Source: JBNLBS01 sp050303415
GTDB lineage: Bacteria; Pseudomonadota; Gammaproteobacteria; Methylococcales; Methylomonadaceae
Direction: 5' to 3'
Assembly (NCBI GenBank): GCA_050303415.1
Contig: JBNLBS010000010.1
Location: 1-64,000 of the forward strand
DNA: 64,000 nucleotides
Under the pieces are notes generated by a model. It made no database searches. It was given only the letters and a program-made list of their open reading frames with translations, and was not told the DNA's origin. Of the stretch, positions 52,429 to 60,515 are shown in pieces (position 1 is the first letter of the stretch; every line of letters begins with the position of its first letter). A program made the translations under genes and the position numbers.

Positions 52429-52719
52429 GTGTTACATCTGATTTTTCAATCTCCGATCAAAAAGGAAACGCTGGCGCGTATTGATGATGGCGATGCTGTT
52501 GTTTTTTTGCAGGATGCGGTGTTAACAATTTTAGCGCAGAATGCGGCGGCTGGTTTGTTGATGGAAAAACTATCCGCCAAACGGTTGTATGTATTAAGTG
52601 ATGACCTTGAGGTCAGAGGGCTTGAACAGGACAGGCTGATATCTGCAATTGAAGTGATAGATACAGCAGGTCTGGTTGAATTGACCGTTGCCAATGAAGT
52701 GATTCAATCATGGATTTGA
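52429..52719 (+). CDS. tusB: TusB/DsrH-like sulfur relay protein
   Basis: The 96-residue protein fits DsrH/TusB (LARIDDGDAVVFLQDAVLTI), a subunit of the TusBCD sulfur-transfer complex. It contains no cysteine, as in some TusB proteins. The GTG start at 52429 is three bases after the sugE stop, and it overlaps the TusE-like gene by 10 bp. Genes for TusC and TusD are not adjacent. Confidence 0.82.
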   Translation: MLHLIFQSPIKKETLARIDDGDAVVFLQDAVLTILAQNAAAGLLMEKLSAKRLYVLSDDLEVRGLEQDRLISAIEVIDTAGLVELTVANEVIQSWI

Positions 52720-53042
52720 TCGTTGACGGGCAGCTTCTGGAGACCACCGACCAGGGTTTTTTAGTCAATAAGTCAGACTGGAATCAGCGGGTTGCCGAGG
52801 TGTTGGCGGAAAAGGAAAATTTGCACTTACAGGCCGGCCATTGGGAAATTATCTTATTTATCCGCGATTACTATCAGCAATATAAACACTTGCCTAATGC
52901 CAGGGTTTTCACCAAGGCAATCAGGCAAAAGCTGGGCGAAGATAAGGGCAATAGCAGATATCTGCACAAGCTGTTTCCACAAGGGCCTTTAAAATATGCC
53001 TGTAAAATTGCCGGTCTGCCAAAACCGCCCACTTGTTTGTAA
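52710..53042 (+). CDS. tusE: TusE/DsrC-family sulfur carrier
   Basis: 110 residues of the DsrC/TusE family, with HWEIILFIRDYYQQY and the C-terminal arm GPLKYACKIAGLPKPPTCL. Cys109 (penultimate) and Cys98, ten residues between them, are the two cysteines typical of DsrC proteins, while E. coli TusE has only the last one. It may carry persulfide for tRNA 2-thiouridine synthesis or another sulfur path. No dsrAB genes are present. Confidence 0.9.
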   Translation: MDLIVDGQLLETTDQGFLVNKSDWNQRVAEVLAEKENLHLQAGHWEIILFIRDYYQQYKHLPNARVFTKAIRQKLGEDKGNSRYLHKLFPQGPLKYACKIAGLPKPPTCL

Positions 53043-53051
53043 TACCAAAAA

Positions 53052-53444
53052 CTAACCTTGTTTAAAGCGGTGAATTTGCCGTCTTTGTTTTTTATTTGGC
53101 CGACGTTCCCTTTCACTATGGTCCATCAGGCTGCGTTGCTCGCGTTGTTCAATAATTTGTTGCTGGCGTTTGTTATGGCTTTCTTCCGTTTCTTCATAGA
53201 GCAGAACGGCTTCTTTGGCCGGACGGCGTTGACCGTTAATACCGACAATGGTTATATCCCAACTGTAATGATCTTTTGTAATAAAAAGATGTGCACCTGG
53301 TTTTATTTCTTTTCCGGGTTTTGTGCGTTGGCCGTTCAGGTGAACTTTACCACCGGAAATAGCCTCTGCTGCCAGTTTGCGGGTTTTAAAAAACCGCGCT
53401 GCCCACAACCATTTATCCAGGCGAATTGATTCAAGTTCGGTCAT
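53052..53444 (-). CDS. hslR: Ribosome-associated heat-shock protein Hsp15
   Basis: 130 residues with an N-terminal S4 RNA-binding domain (IRLDKWLWAARFFKTRKLAA, then GGKVHLNGQRTKPGKEIKPG) and a basic C-terminal tail. Hsp15 recognises 50S subunits carrying stalled nascent chains and helps recycle them. It is convergent with tusE with a 9-bp gap. Confidence 0.94.
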   Translation of the reverse strand: MTELESIRLDKWLWAARFFKTRKLAAEAISGGKVHLNGQRTKPGKEIKPGAHLFITKDHYSWDITIVGINGQRRPAKEAVLLYEETEESHNKRQQQIIEQREQRSLMDHSERERRPNKKQRRQIHRFKQG

Positions 53445-53594
53445 TGAGATTATTTATGACATTAAAATTGCTATCTTAGCATTTTGAAAGGTAATTTTTT
53501 TAACTGTGATGCATGTTTTAAGCAGAATTAATCTGGCTTTAGGAGTAAAATGGCGGGTTAAAATTATACTGCTGTAATTGTCGGAGAATTTTGA

Positions 53595-53978
53595 ATGAAT
53601 CTTGAAAAAGTCATCTTTGGTTTTTTTGTCGTGCTCGCGCTGACATTAAATTTTGGTTTTTTTCTGGGCGAAATGGATAACCCTGCGCACCATAATGTGT
53701 TTGAGCTGTTTGCAGTGATTTTTGTCAATCTGATAGCAACCGGGTTGAAGTTCGGAGACCGTTCGCAAATTGGCGCGGTCTTGTTGGCAACCAGTCTGGT
53801 TGCCTGTCTACAATTGATTGCAGCAGCAACCTACTGGACAGTGGTGGTTCATATCACTGAAACCGGGCTAACACCCGATGTGATGGCCAGTATCGTATCT
53901 CTGACCGGCGGGGCCTTGCTGGCTAATATTATTTCTACGGTAATTCTGGTTTCAGAAACCCTGATGTCCAGAATGTAA
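53595..53978 (+). CDS. DUF6394-like four-helix membrane protein
   Basis: This 127-residue integral membrane protein has four helices (about 4-24, 37-51, 59-88 and 102-124) and resembles DUF6394, a family usually found immediately ahead of TrkA-type potassium channels. Here also the channel gene follows after 26 bp. The role is unknown; a channel accessory subunit is the natural guess. Confidence 0.7.
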   Translation: MNLEKVIFGFFVVLALTLNFGFFLGEMDNPAHHNVFELFAVIFVNLIATGLKFGDRSQIGAVLLATSLVACLQLIAAATYWTVVVHITETGLTPDVMASIVSLTGGALLANIISTVILVSETLMSRM

Positions 53979-54004
53979 CGCTTGACCCAGGCAGGATTTG
54001 ATCG

Positions 54005-55744
54005 ATGGCAGGTGCAAATGATTTAACGCGGGTCTCTTTTATTGTCATGCGCGAAATGCGCAGACCACTGATGACTCTGGTTGTGGTGTATTCAATCGCT
54101 ATTTTTGGCATGGTGTTTATTCCCGGGCCCGTGGTGGATAATGAACCGCAGTATATGAGTTTTTTTCATGCGTTTTATTTTATGACCTATACCGCCACCA
54201 CTACAGGCTTCGGCGAAATTCCCATACCGTTTAGCAATGCCCAGCGTTTTTGGGCCATTCTTTGTTTGTATGTCAGTGTCATTACCTGGCTGTATGCCAT
54301 TGGTAGTATTATTCACTTACTGCAAAATCCTTTCTTCTTGAGGGCGGTTGCGGAATGGAAGTTTTCCCGGGCGGTCGAACGCCTTTCTAGTCCGTTTGTT
54401 ATTGTTTGCGGTTTTGGGGATACCGGCAGTGTATTGACCCGCGGCCTAAGTGATTATGGCTTATCTGCGGTTATTATTGATTCATCGGATGAACGTATAA
54501 AGGCCTTGCGCCTGCGCAACTATAATGTACCTATGCCGGGTTTATGCGCCGATGCCAGTATTCCGGTGCATTTATTGGAAGCAGGTGTACAAAGCCCCCA
54601 CTGTAGGGCTGTTGTTGCGATTACCAACAGTGAGGAAGCCAACCTTAAAATCTCTGCTTTGGCGCGTTTATTAAACGCCAATGTTGGTATTGTCAGCATG
54701 TCCAAGGTGGAAGTGTTTGAAGAAACCCTGGCCACGCTGGGTGGGGAAGTGCATGTTATTGATCCGTTTAAAACTTTCGCAAAAGTATTGTCTGCTGCAA
54801 TGCACCGCCCCAGCTTTCACACTTTAAATAACTGGCTGGTTAGAGATAGAGGGGCGAGTCTGAATACCGTTGTTAAACCGCCAAGAGGGATGTGGGTAAT
54901 CAGTGGTTATGGGCGTATGGGGCATGAGATTAATCGAGTGCTCAATAAATACGGCGTAGAAACTGTGGTTATTGACGATAGCAATAATCGAAGAAGTGAT
55001 GATAAAGTTGACAACTATATTGCCGGGCGAACCACTTCGACAACGCTGAAGCAAGCCAAAATTAACGAGGCAGTAGGTATTGTTGCCGGGGCAAATGACG
55101 ATGGTCATAACCTTGGCATCCTGCTGAACGCAAGGTATTTTAACCCGGATCTGTTTACCATAGTCAGGCAAAACCGCCACGAAAATGCCGAAGGTTTTGC
55201 CGTAGCCAATGCCGATATGATTATGCAGCCGTCATTGGTCACTGCAAGGCGGATTTTGTTCTTACTGATTGCACCGCTGTTAAAACCGTTTTTTTCTTAT
55301 TTGTTACAGGAGGAACCCGGCAGAAAAGAAGAAATGAAAGAGGTGTTGGAACGTTTAAAGCAAACTGTGGGGGACAAAACACCGCATATTATTACCGTCG
55401 ATTTTAACGAGCAGCAAAGTAAAGCTGTTGTCGATACTCTGCGTAAAGGTAAAGATGTTTTGTTGGGTGATATTTTGAGGGACCCAAGAGACAGGGATTA
55501 TAATTTGGATATAGTGGTGTTTGTCATCAAATCCGGTGATGACAAAATAATCTTGCCTGGAAATGACTACAAAATTAAAGAAAACGACCAGATGTTGTTT
55601 TGCGGAACGAGTTTGGCAACGCGCTTGTTTAATGCCAACCGTAATGGGGAGTACAAGCTGTTTTATGTGCAAAATGGCGTCAACCTGCCCAGAGGCTATG
55701 TGATGCAATGGTTTGTTAAAAAAACCAACAGGCTGGGTGTATAA
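54005..55744 (+). CDS. Two-TM potassium channel with two RCK domains
   Basis: 579 residues. TM1 (about 22-42), a pore loop with selectivity filter TTGFGEIP (TxGFG type), and TM2 (about 83-108) form a channel unit. Two RCK/TrkA-N domains follow, starting FVIVCGFGDTGSV (131) and WVISGYGRMGHE (about 297), and the C-terminal TrkA-C region lies at 480-560. It should conduct potassium under control of a nucleotide or ion bound by the RCK domains. The DUF6394 gene precedes it and a terminator follows. Confidence 0.9.
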   Translation: MAGANDLTRVSFIVMREMRRPLMTLVVVYSIAIFGMVFIPGPVVDNEPQYMSFFHAFYFMTYTATTTGFGEIPIPFSNAQRFWAILCLYVSVITWLYAIGSIIHLLQNPFFLRAVAEWKFSRAVERLSSPFVIVCGFGDTGSVLTRGLSDYGLSAVIIDSSDERIKALRLRNYNVPMPGLCADASIPVHLLEAGVQSPHCRAVVAITNSEEANLKISALARLLNANVGIVSMSKVEVFEETLATLGGEVHVIDPFKTFAKVLSAAMHRPSFHTLNNWLVRDRGASLNTVVKPPRGMWVISGYGRMGHEINRVLNKYGVETVVIDDSNNRRSDDKVDNYIAGRTTSTTLKQAKINEAVGIVAGANDDGHNLGILLNARYFNPDLFTIVRQNRHENAEGFAVANADMIMQPSLVTARRILFLLIAPLLKPFFSYLLQEEPGRKEEMKEVLERLKQTVGDKTPHIITVDFNEQQSKAVVDTLRKGKDVLLGDILRDPRDRDYNLDIVVFVIKSGDDKIILPGNDYKIKENDQMLFCGTSLATRLFNANRNGEYKLFYVQNGVNLPRGYVMQWFVKKTNRLGV

Positions 55745-55783
55745 AAAGATGGAGATGCGAGTATCGCATCTCCATCTTTAAGT
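55745..55783. terminator. Bidirectional terminator
   Basis: AAAGATGGAGATGCGA and its exact complement (55764-55779) form a 16-bp stem with a three-base loop between the convergent channel and ispH genes. Confidence 0.9.
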
Positions 55784-55785
55784 TG

Positions 55786-56736
55786 TTATTTGTTCAAATG
55801 TTTTTTAAGCTCTTTGGGTAAAGAAAAGACCACTTTTTCTTCAATACCACTGATTTCCGTTGGCGAAATACCGCCCCATTCTTTTAACTGGGCGATAACT
55901 TCCTGAACCAAAACTTCCGGTGCCGAAGCGCCGGCTGTGACACCAACCGAGTTAATATCGGCAAACCACTCCTGTTGCATATCAGTAGCGGTATCAATTA
56001 AATGCGCTTTTTTGCCCAACTGTTCGGCAATTTCTCGTAAGCGGTTGGAATTTGAGCTGTTGGGAGAACCGACAACCAGAATCAAATCTGCGGTTTTCGC
56101 CAGACTATGGACCGCATCCTGGCGGTTTTGCGTGGCGTAGCAAATATCGTCTTTCTTCTGGCCTTCAATCGAAGTAAAACGCTCTTGCAAGGCATCGACC
56201 ATAACCTTGGTGTCGGTCATGGATAAGGTGGTTTGGGTGACATAGGCCAGGTTTTCAGGATTGTTAACCTGTAGTGTTTTTACATCTTCCGGAGTTTCCA
56301 CCAGATAAATGCCGCCGTTCTCGGTGCATTTTTCATATTGTCCCATGGTGCCTTCCACTTCCGGGTGACCGGCATGACCGATCAGAATGACTTCTCTGTC
56401 CTGTTTGGCATGTTTGGCAACTTGTAAATGAACCTTGGTCACTAATGGGCAGGTAGCATCAAAGACGGTCAGGTTGCGTTCTTCGGCTTCCTGTTGCACT
56501 TTTTTAGAGACACCGTGAGCACTAAAAATGAGGTAAGAGCCAACCGGTACATCGCTTAATTCTTCAATGAAAATAGCACCTTTGTCCTTCAGGCCTTCGA
56601 CTACGGTACGGTTATGTACCACTTCATGACGAACATAAATAGGCGCACCAAAGGCTTCCAGCGCCTGGTCAACAATTTCAATGGCACGGTCAACACCGGC
56701 ACAGAATCCACGAGGGTTTGCGAGTACAATTTGCAT
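55786..56736 (-). CDS. ispH: 4-hydroxy-3-methylbut-2-enyl diphosphate reductase
   Basis: Last step of the MEP isoprenoid pathway, giving IPP and DMAPP. 316 residues with the three iron-sulfur cysteines Cys12 (FCAGV), Cys96 (ATCPLV) and Cys199 (ICYAT), and the substrate-binding histidines in HEVVHN and HGVSKK. It makes the precursors for quinones and hopanoids. Followed on the same strand by nothing until the terminator at 55745. Confidence 0.98.
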   Translation of the reverse strand: MQIVLANPRGFCAGVDRAIEIVDQALEAFGAPIYVRHEVVHNRTVVEGLKDKGAIFIEELSDVPVGSYLIFSAHGVSKKVQQEAEERNLTVFDATCPLVTKVHLQVAKHAKQDREVILIGHAGHPEVEGTMGQYEKCTENGGIYLVETPEDVKTLQVNNPENLAYVTQTTLSMTDTKVMVDALQERFTSIEGQKKDDICYATQNRQDAVHSLAKTADLILVVGSPNSSNSNRLREIAEQLGKKAHLIDTATDMQQEWFADINSVGVTAGASAPEVLVQEVIAQLKEWGGISPTEISGIEEKVVFSLPKELKKHLNK

Positions 56737-56803
56737 ATCTTGACTTCTTTACTAGGTTAATTAGGGTTTATTTTAGGTGATTGCTGTCAAAGAATCCACC
56801 GCC

Positions 56804-57289
56804 TTAACTCAACATTGATTCAGATACGATAATTCCGTCTTCATCGGCGTATAAATAATGATCTTTTTTAAAGTTCACACCGGCAAACGTTACCAGCATG
56901 TCCCTGTCTCCCTGGCCTTTTTTATGGCTTTTCAACGGGTGGGTATGCAGGGCACGAATACCGATTGGCAGTTGGTTAATGACTGCCGAATCACGTATAC
57001 AGCCATAAATAATAATACCTTGCCAGCCGTTATCACAGGCAAGCTGGGCCAGGTTGTCGCCCAATAAGGCACAACGGTGCGAGCCGCCGCCATCAATCAC
57101 CAAAACACGGTTATCCACTTTTTCGGACAGGGCCTGGCGTACCAGGACATTGTCTTCAAAGACTTTTAACGTGGTGATCTGGCCGGAAAAGGCCTTGTGT
57201 GCGCCAAAGCATTTAAACATTGGCTCGGCAATCTGGAAATGTTCCAGTTCCGAATATTGATCACATAAGTCGGCAGTGCAAACAGTCAT
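56804..57289 (-). CDS. rraA: Ribonuclease E inhibitor RraA-like protein
   Basis: 161 residues of the RraA family, trimers that bind RNase E and modulate mRNA decay. The family sequences TADLCDQYSE, VDNRVLVIDGGGSHRCALLG and GWQGIIIYGCIRDS are present. Related folds also act as aldolases, so RNase E control is inferred from homology. Between ispH and trhP on the same strand. Confidence 0.93.
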   Translation of the reverse strand: MTVCTADLCDQYSELEHFQIAEPMFKCFGAHKAFSGQITTLKVFEDNVLVRQALSEKVDNRVLVIDGGGSHRCALLGDNLAQLACDNGWQGIIIYGCIRDSAVINQLPIGIRALHTHPLKSHKKGQGDRDMLVTFAGVNFKKDHYLYADEDGIIVSESMLS

Positions 57290-57298
57290 AGGCGGGCC

Positions 57299-58639
57299 TT
57301 AGTAATAACGTGCTAGCAGGGCTTGTTTAATGGTGCCCTCAGGTAAAGGAATTTTTACTTCATAGCCACCGCCGGAGGCTTCTTCCATTGTGTGACCGTA
57401 CATGTCCTCCATCCGTTCAACAATAATATCCTGGTTGCCTTGAGGTAAAATCAGCTCCAGTTTATCACCAACGGCAAATTTATTTTTTACTTTAATGTCC
57501 GCCAAGCCTGATTCGGCATCATAATCGGTCACTTCACCACAAAATTGCTGCTGATGGCTTTTGGAATACCCGGTAATATAATTTTGATGCTCATGCGTGT
57601 GATGACGCTGATAAAAACCGTCGGTATAACCGCGGTTGGCTAGGTTTTCCAGCACGCCAAGCAGTTTGGGGTTAAATTCACGGCCGGCAAGTGCGTCATC
57701 AATAGCTTGACGATAGGTCTGTGCAGTACGGGCGACGTAATAATGCGATTTGGTACGCCCTTCAATTTTTAAACTGTCGACGCCGATTTCCACCAGTCGT
57801 TGCACATGTTCAACGGCCCGCAGGTCTTTTGAGTTCATGATATAGGTGCCGTTTTCATCTTCCATAACCGGCATTAATTCACCTTTACGGCCTTCTTCTT
57901 CCAGAAAATAGGTTTTATCGGCTAATGGATGACGTTCGGCTCCGCCACAACTGGCGTTGCTAATATCATTAAAATTAATCGGCGCTTCGCCCAAAACATA
58001 ATCGCCTTCGGCATTTTCATGCGCAGGCAGGGTATCGTATTTCCAGCGGCAGGAATTGGTGCAGGTGCCTTGGTTAGGGTCGCGATGATTAAAGTAGCCC
58101 GATAACAGGCAGCGGCCGGAATAAGCGATACATAATGCTCCGTGAACAAATACCTCCAGCTCCATATCGGGACATTGCTGACGGATTTCTTCAATCTCAT
58201 CCAAAGACAGTTCACGGGACAGAATAACGCGTTCCACGCCCATAGACTGCCAAAACTTCACCGAGGCATAATTAACCGTATTGGCTTGTACCGATAAATG
58301 AATCGGCATGTCCGGCCACGCTTCCCGTGTCATCATTATCAGTCCGGGGTCAGCCATAATCAGTGCATCCGGTTTCATGGCGACTATGGGATCAAGGTCT
58401 TTTAAAAAAGTTTTTACCTTGGCGTTATGCGGAATAACATTGGTGGCAAGAAAAAACTTTTTACCCAGCTCATGTGCTTCATTAATTCCTTTGGCCAGAT
58501 TATCTTCAAGAAAATCATTATTGCGCACACGAAGGCTGTAGCGGGGTTGTCCGGCATAAACGGCATCCGCACCGTAAGCAAATGCAAAACGCATATTCTG
58601 TATAGTGCCGGCAGGGGATAAAAGCTCAACTTGTTTCAT
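57299..58639 (-). CDS. trhP: tRNA hydroxylation protein TrhP (U32 peptidase family)
   Basis: YegQ/TrhP makes 5-hydroxyuridine at the tRNA wobble position with prephenate and iron-sulfur chemistry. About 446 residues with MKQVELLSPAG at the start, RFAFAYGADAVYAGQPRYSL, the Cys-rich CIAYSGRCLLSGYFNHRD and TCTNSCRW. The start is set by comparison with E. coli YegQ; Met at 58645 is an alternative and the TTG at 58666 is unlikely. It is 9 bp upstream of rraA on the same strand, so probably one transcript. Confidence 0.94.
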   Translation of the reverse strand: MKQVELLSPAGTIQNMRFAFAYGADAVYAGQPRYSLRVRNNDFLEDNLAKGINEAHELGKKFFLATNVIPHNAKVKTFLKDLDPIVAMKPDALIMADPGLIMMTREAWPDMPIHLSVQANTVNYASVKFWQSMGVERVILSRELSLDEIEEIRQQCPDMELEVFVHGALCIAYSGRCLLSGYFNHRDPNQGTCTNSCRWKYDTLPAHENAEGDYVLGEAPINFNDISNASCGGAERHPLADKTYFLEEEGRKGELMPVMEDENGTYIMNSKDLRAVEHVQRLVEIGVDSLKIEGRTKSHYYVARTAQTYRQAIDDALAGREFNPKLLGVLENLANRGYTDGFYQRHHTHEHQNYITGYSKSHQQQFCGEVTDYDAESGLADIKVKNKFAVGDKLELILPQGNQDIIVERMEDMYGHTMEEASGGGYEVKIPLPEGTIKQALLARYY

Positions 58640-58793
58640 AAACATACTAAAATTAAGGAAATTCAACCTGTTATTTTACCACTTTTTTGTTTTACAGGTT
58701 TAGCAAAAGGAATAGAGCAGGATAATCTAGCCACTGTTATTATCGAAACATGGGGTTAGAAAACCACGATTGAACAGTTGTTCGGAGGCTTTT

Positions 58794-58937
58794 ATGAGTG
58801 CATTATGGTTTATTTTATTGGCGGTGGTGTTAATTGTCGGCAATGCCTTGATTTTATTGCGAACTGCCCGCTCGGGTAAATTGCCGAAAAATATTAAGGC
58901 AAAGCCGTATGAAGATGATGACGAGGCCGGTTGGTAA
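58794..58937 (+). CDS. DUF2897-like small membrane protein
   Basis: 47 residues: MSALWFILLAVVLIVGNALI is a single transmembrane helix, then a basic linker and an acidic tail (PYEDDDEAGW). The form matches DUF2897, whose function is unknown. GGAGG lies six bases before the ATG at 58794, supporting translation. Separated from the divergent trhP by 154 bp. Confidence 0.75.
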   Translation: MSALWFILLAVVLIVGNALILLRTARSGKLPKNIKAKPYEDDDEAGW

Positions 58938-59065
58938 AGATTTTTTTATTAAGCACGGTTGAAGTTGAAATGATAACCCAAGTCTGAACAATTACAGGTG
59001 TTATGATTTAACAGGATCAGCAATGCTGATCTCAACTAAAATCAACGAGCCAAGACTTAATTGCC

Positions 59066-59989
59066 ATGAAAAGCCCAACATTTATCTTTGACCAAATACA
59101 TATCGAAGTTGCACGTAATGCTTCGGATGACTTTAATCTTTTTCATGATAAGCATAAGTGGCTACTGATAACCCATAACCCTTTTAAAGGCCCCATTGTC
59201 CTGGGCTATCAGCTGAATACCTTGATTGAGTATCAGATGCGTTTGTATAGAACGGCCAATCATGAAGACAGTATTATTACCGAAAATAAATTACGGTTTA
59301 GTAACTATCAAATCACGTTTATTAAGCCATTACGTCCGGCAACACCGTTTCATCTGGAGATAAAAAAGACGCTGATAAAAACCATCCCAAATTTAACACT
59401 GGGTAACCGTATTGCGATCAAGTCCGAAAAAGACACCATCTTATTGGGCTTTAAAAAAGAAACTCAGGCCCCCTTGTTTCTGCCGGACTTCGCTGTTAAT
59501 GATCTGCCTGAGTTAAACAAGGTTAAGGATAGAACCACGGTTCCGGGAACGGAGTATTTTCTGAAGCGAAAAACGTTGAATAACGGCAATGTTAAAAACT
59601 TTCTTTCCGGTTCTTTGGCTGAACAGTCCGACTATTTTGATGAGTTGGCGAATATTGCGCATTATCCGGAAATATTTCCCTGCAGTCTGACATCCGGGGC
59701 ACTATTAGAAAAAGCACAATTGGAAGATCATGATTTTAAACGCAATCCGATGGTTTATACCTCGCATGAGATATCAGTAGACAGGGCGCATTTAAGCAAG
59801 TTAAAAAATAATGACACGCTTTATCTGCTGGTCAAACAACACCCTGAGTCCAGCAGTAAAACCTTAAACCAAACCAATATTATGCTGCGTACCTATGATT
59901 GTTTTGGACTGCTGCATAATTATGACGTGTTATTCAGGGTCAGAATGAACCTGGTTCCTTTGGAAGAGATACTAAAAAATCTGAAATAG
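59066..59989 (+). CDS. Hotdog-fold protein, possibly MaoC-like
   Basis: Two repeated parts suggest a double hotdog fold. The first has RNASDDFNLFHDKHKW and THNPFKGPIVLGYQLNTL, a layout like MaoC hydratases (DxxNxxH). The second half has FPCSLTSGALLEKAQL and ISVDRAHLSKLKNND. It could act on an acyl-CoA or acyl-ACP, but the catalytic residues are not fully conserved, so no reaction is named. It precedes dtd convergently with an 8-bp gap. Confidence 0.55.
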   Translation: MKSPTFIFDQIHIEVARNASDDFNLFHDKHKWLLITHNPFKGPIVLGYQLNTLIEYQMRLYRTANHEDSIITENKLRFSNYQITFIKPLRPATPFHLEIKKTLIKTIPNLTLGNRIAIKSEKDTILLGFKKETQAPLFLPDFAVNDLPELNKVKDRTTVPGTEYFLKRKTLNNGNVKNFLSGSLAEQSDYFDELANIAHYPEIFPCSLTSGALLEKAQLEDHDFKRNPMVYTSHEISVDRAHLSKLKNNDTLYLLVKQHPESSSKTLNQTNIMLRTYDCFGLLHNYDVLFRVRMNLVPLEEILKNLK

Positions 59990-59997
59990 CCGGAGGG

Positions 59998-60435
59998 TTA
60001 TGTTTTTAGGGTAAATGTCACCGGACCATCGTTGAGCAGGGTAACTTTCATATCGGCACCAAACCGGCCAAAAGCGACGTGAGGATAGCTTTTTTGGGCT
60101 CTGTCCTGTAAATAAGCAAACATTTTTTCACCTTGTTCGGGTGTTGCCGCCGGGGTGAAGCTGGGTCGGTTGCCGCTATTGGTATCGGCAGCCAAAGTGA
60201 ATTGAGGTACCAGTAACAGCCCGCCCTGAATATCTTTCAAGCTAAGGTTCATACGGTCATTTTCATCGGCAAAAATGCGATAATTCAAGATGCGTTCCAG
60301 CAGGCGGTCGGCCTGTTTTTCCGTATCCGCTCTTTCTACAGCAATTAAAGCCATAATGCCTTGTTGAATTTCACCAATCACGTGTTGATCAACACAAACA
60401 TTGGCATGGGAAACACGTTGGATAATCGTTATCAT
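59998..60435 (-). CDS. dtd: D-aminoacyl-tRNA deacylase
   Basis: Removes D-amino acids from mischarged tRNA. 145 residues with the family motifs PQFTLAAD (SQT-like) and NDGPVTF near the C terminus, and VSHANVCVD at the start. The ATG at 60435 is taken because the upstream extension (to 60480) begins inside the palindromic repeat at 60452 and matches no family member. Confidence 0.94.
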   Translation of the reverse strand: MITIIQRVSHANVCVDQHVIGEIQQGIMALIAVERADTEKQADRLLERILNYRIFADENDRMNLSLKDIQGGLLLVPQFTLAADTNSGNRPSFTPAATPEQGEKMFAYLQDRAQKSYPHVAFGRFGADMKVTLLNDGPVTFTLKT

Positions 60436-60451
60436 CAGAATATCTTGGTCG

Positions 60452-60478
60452 GTCGGGTTAGCGTATGCGTAACCCGAC
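60452..60478. repeat. REP-like palindrome, copy 2
   Basis: GTCGGGTTA and TAACCCGAC arms as at 42914-42940, with a nine-base loop. It lies in the spacer between sulP and dtd. Confidence 0.65.
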
Positions 60479-60515
60479 AATAATATTGCTTTCTTGGTTA
60501 ATTTTTCCCGGTTTA

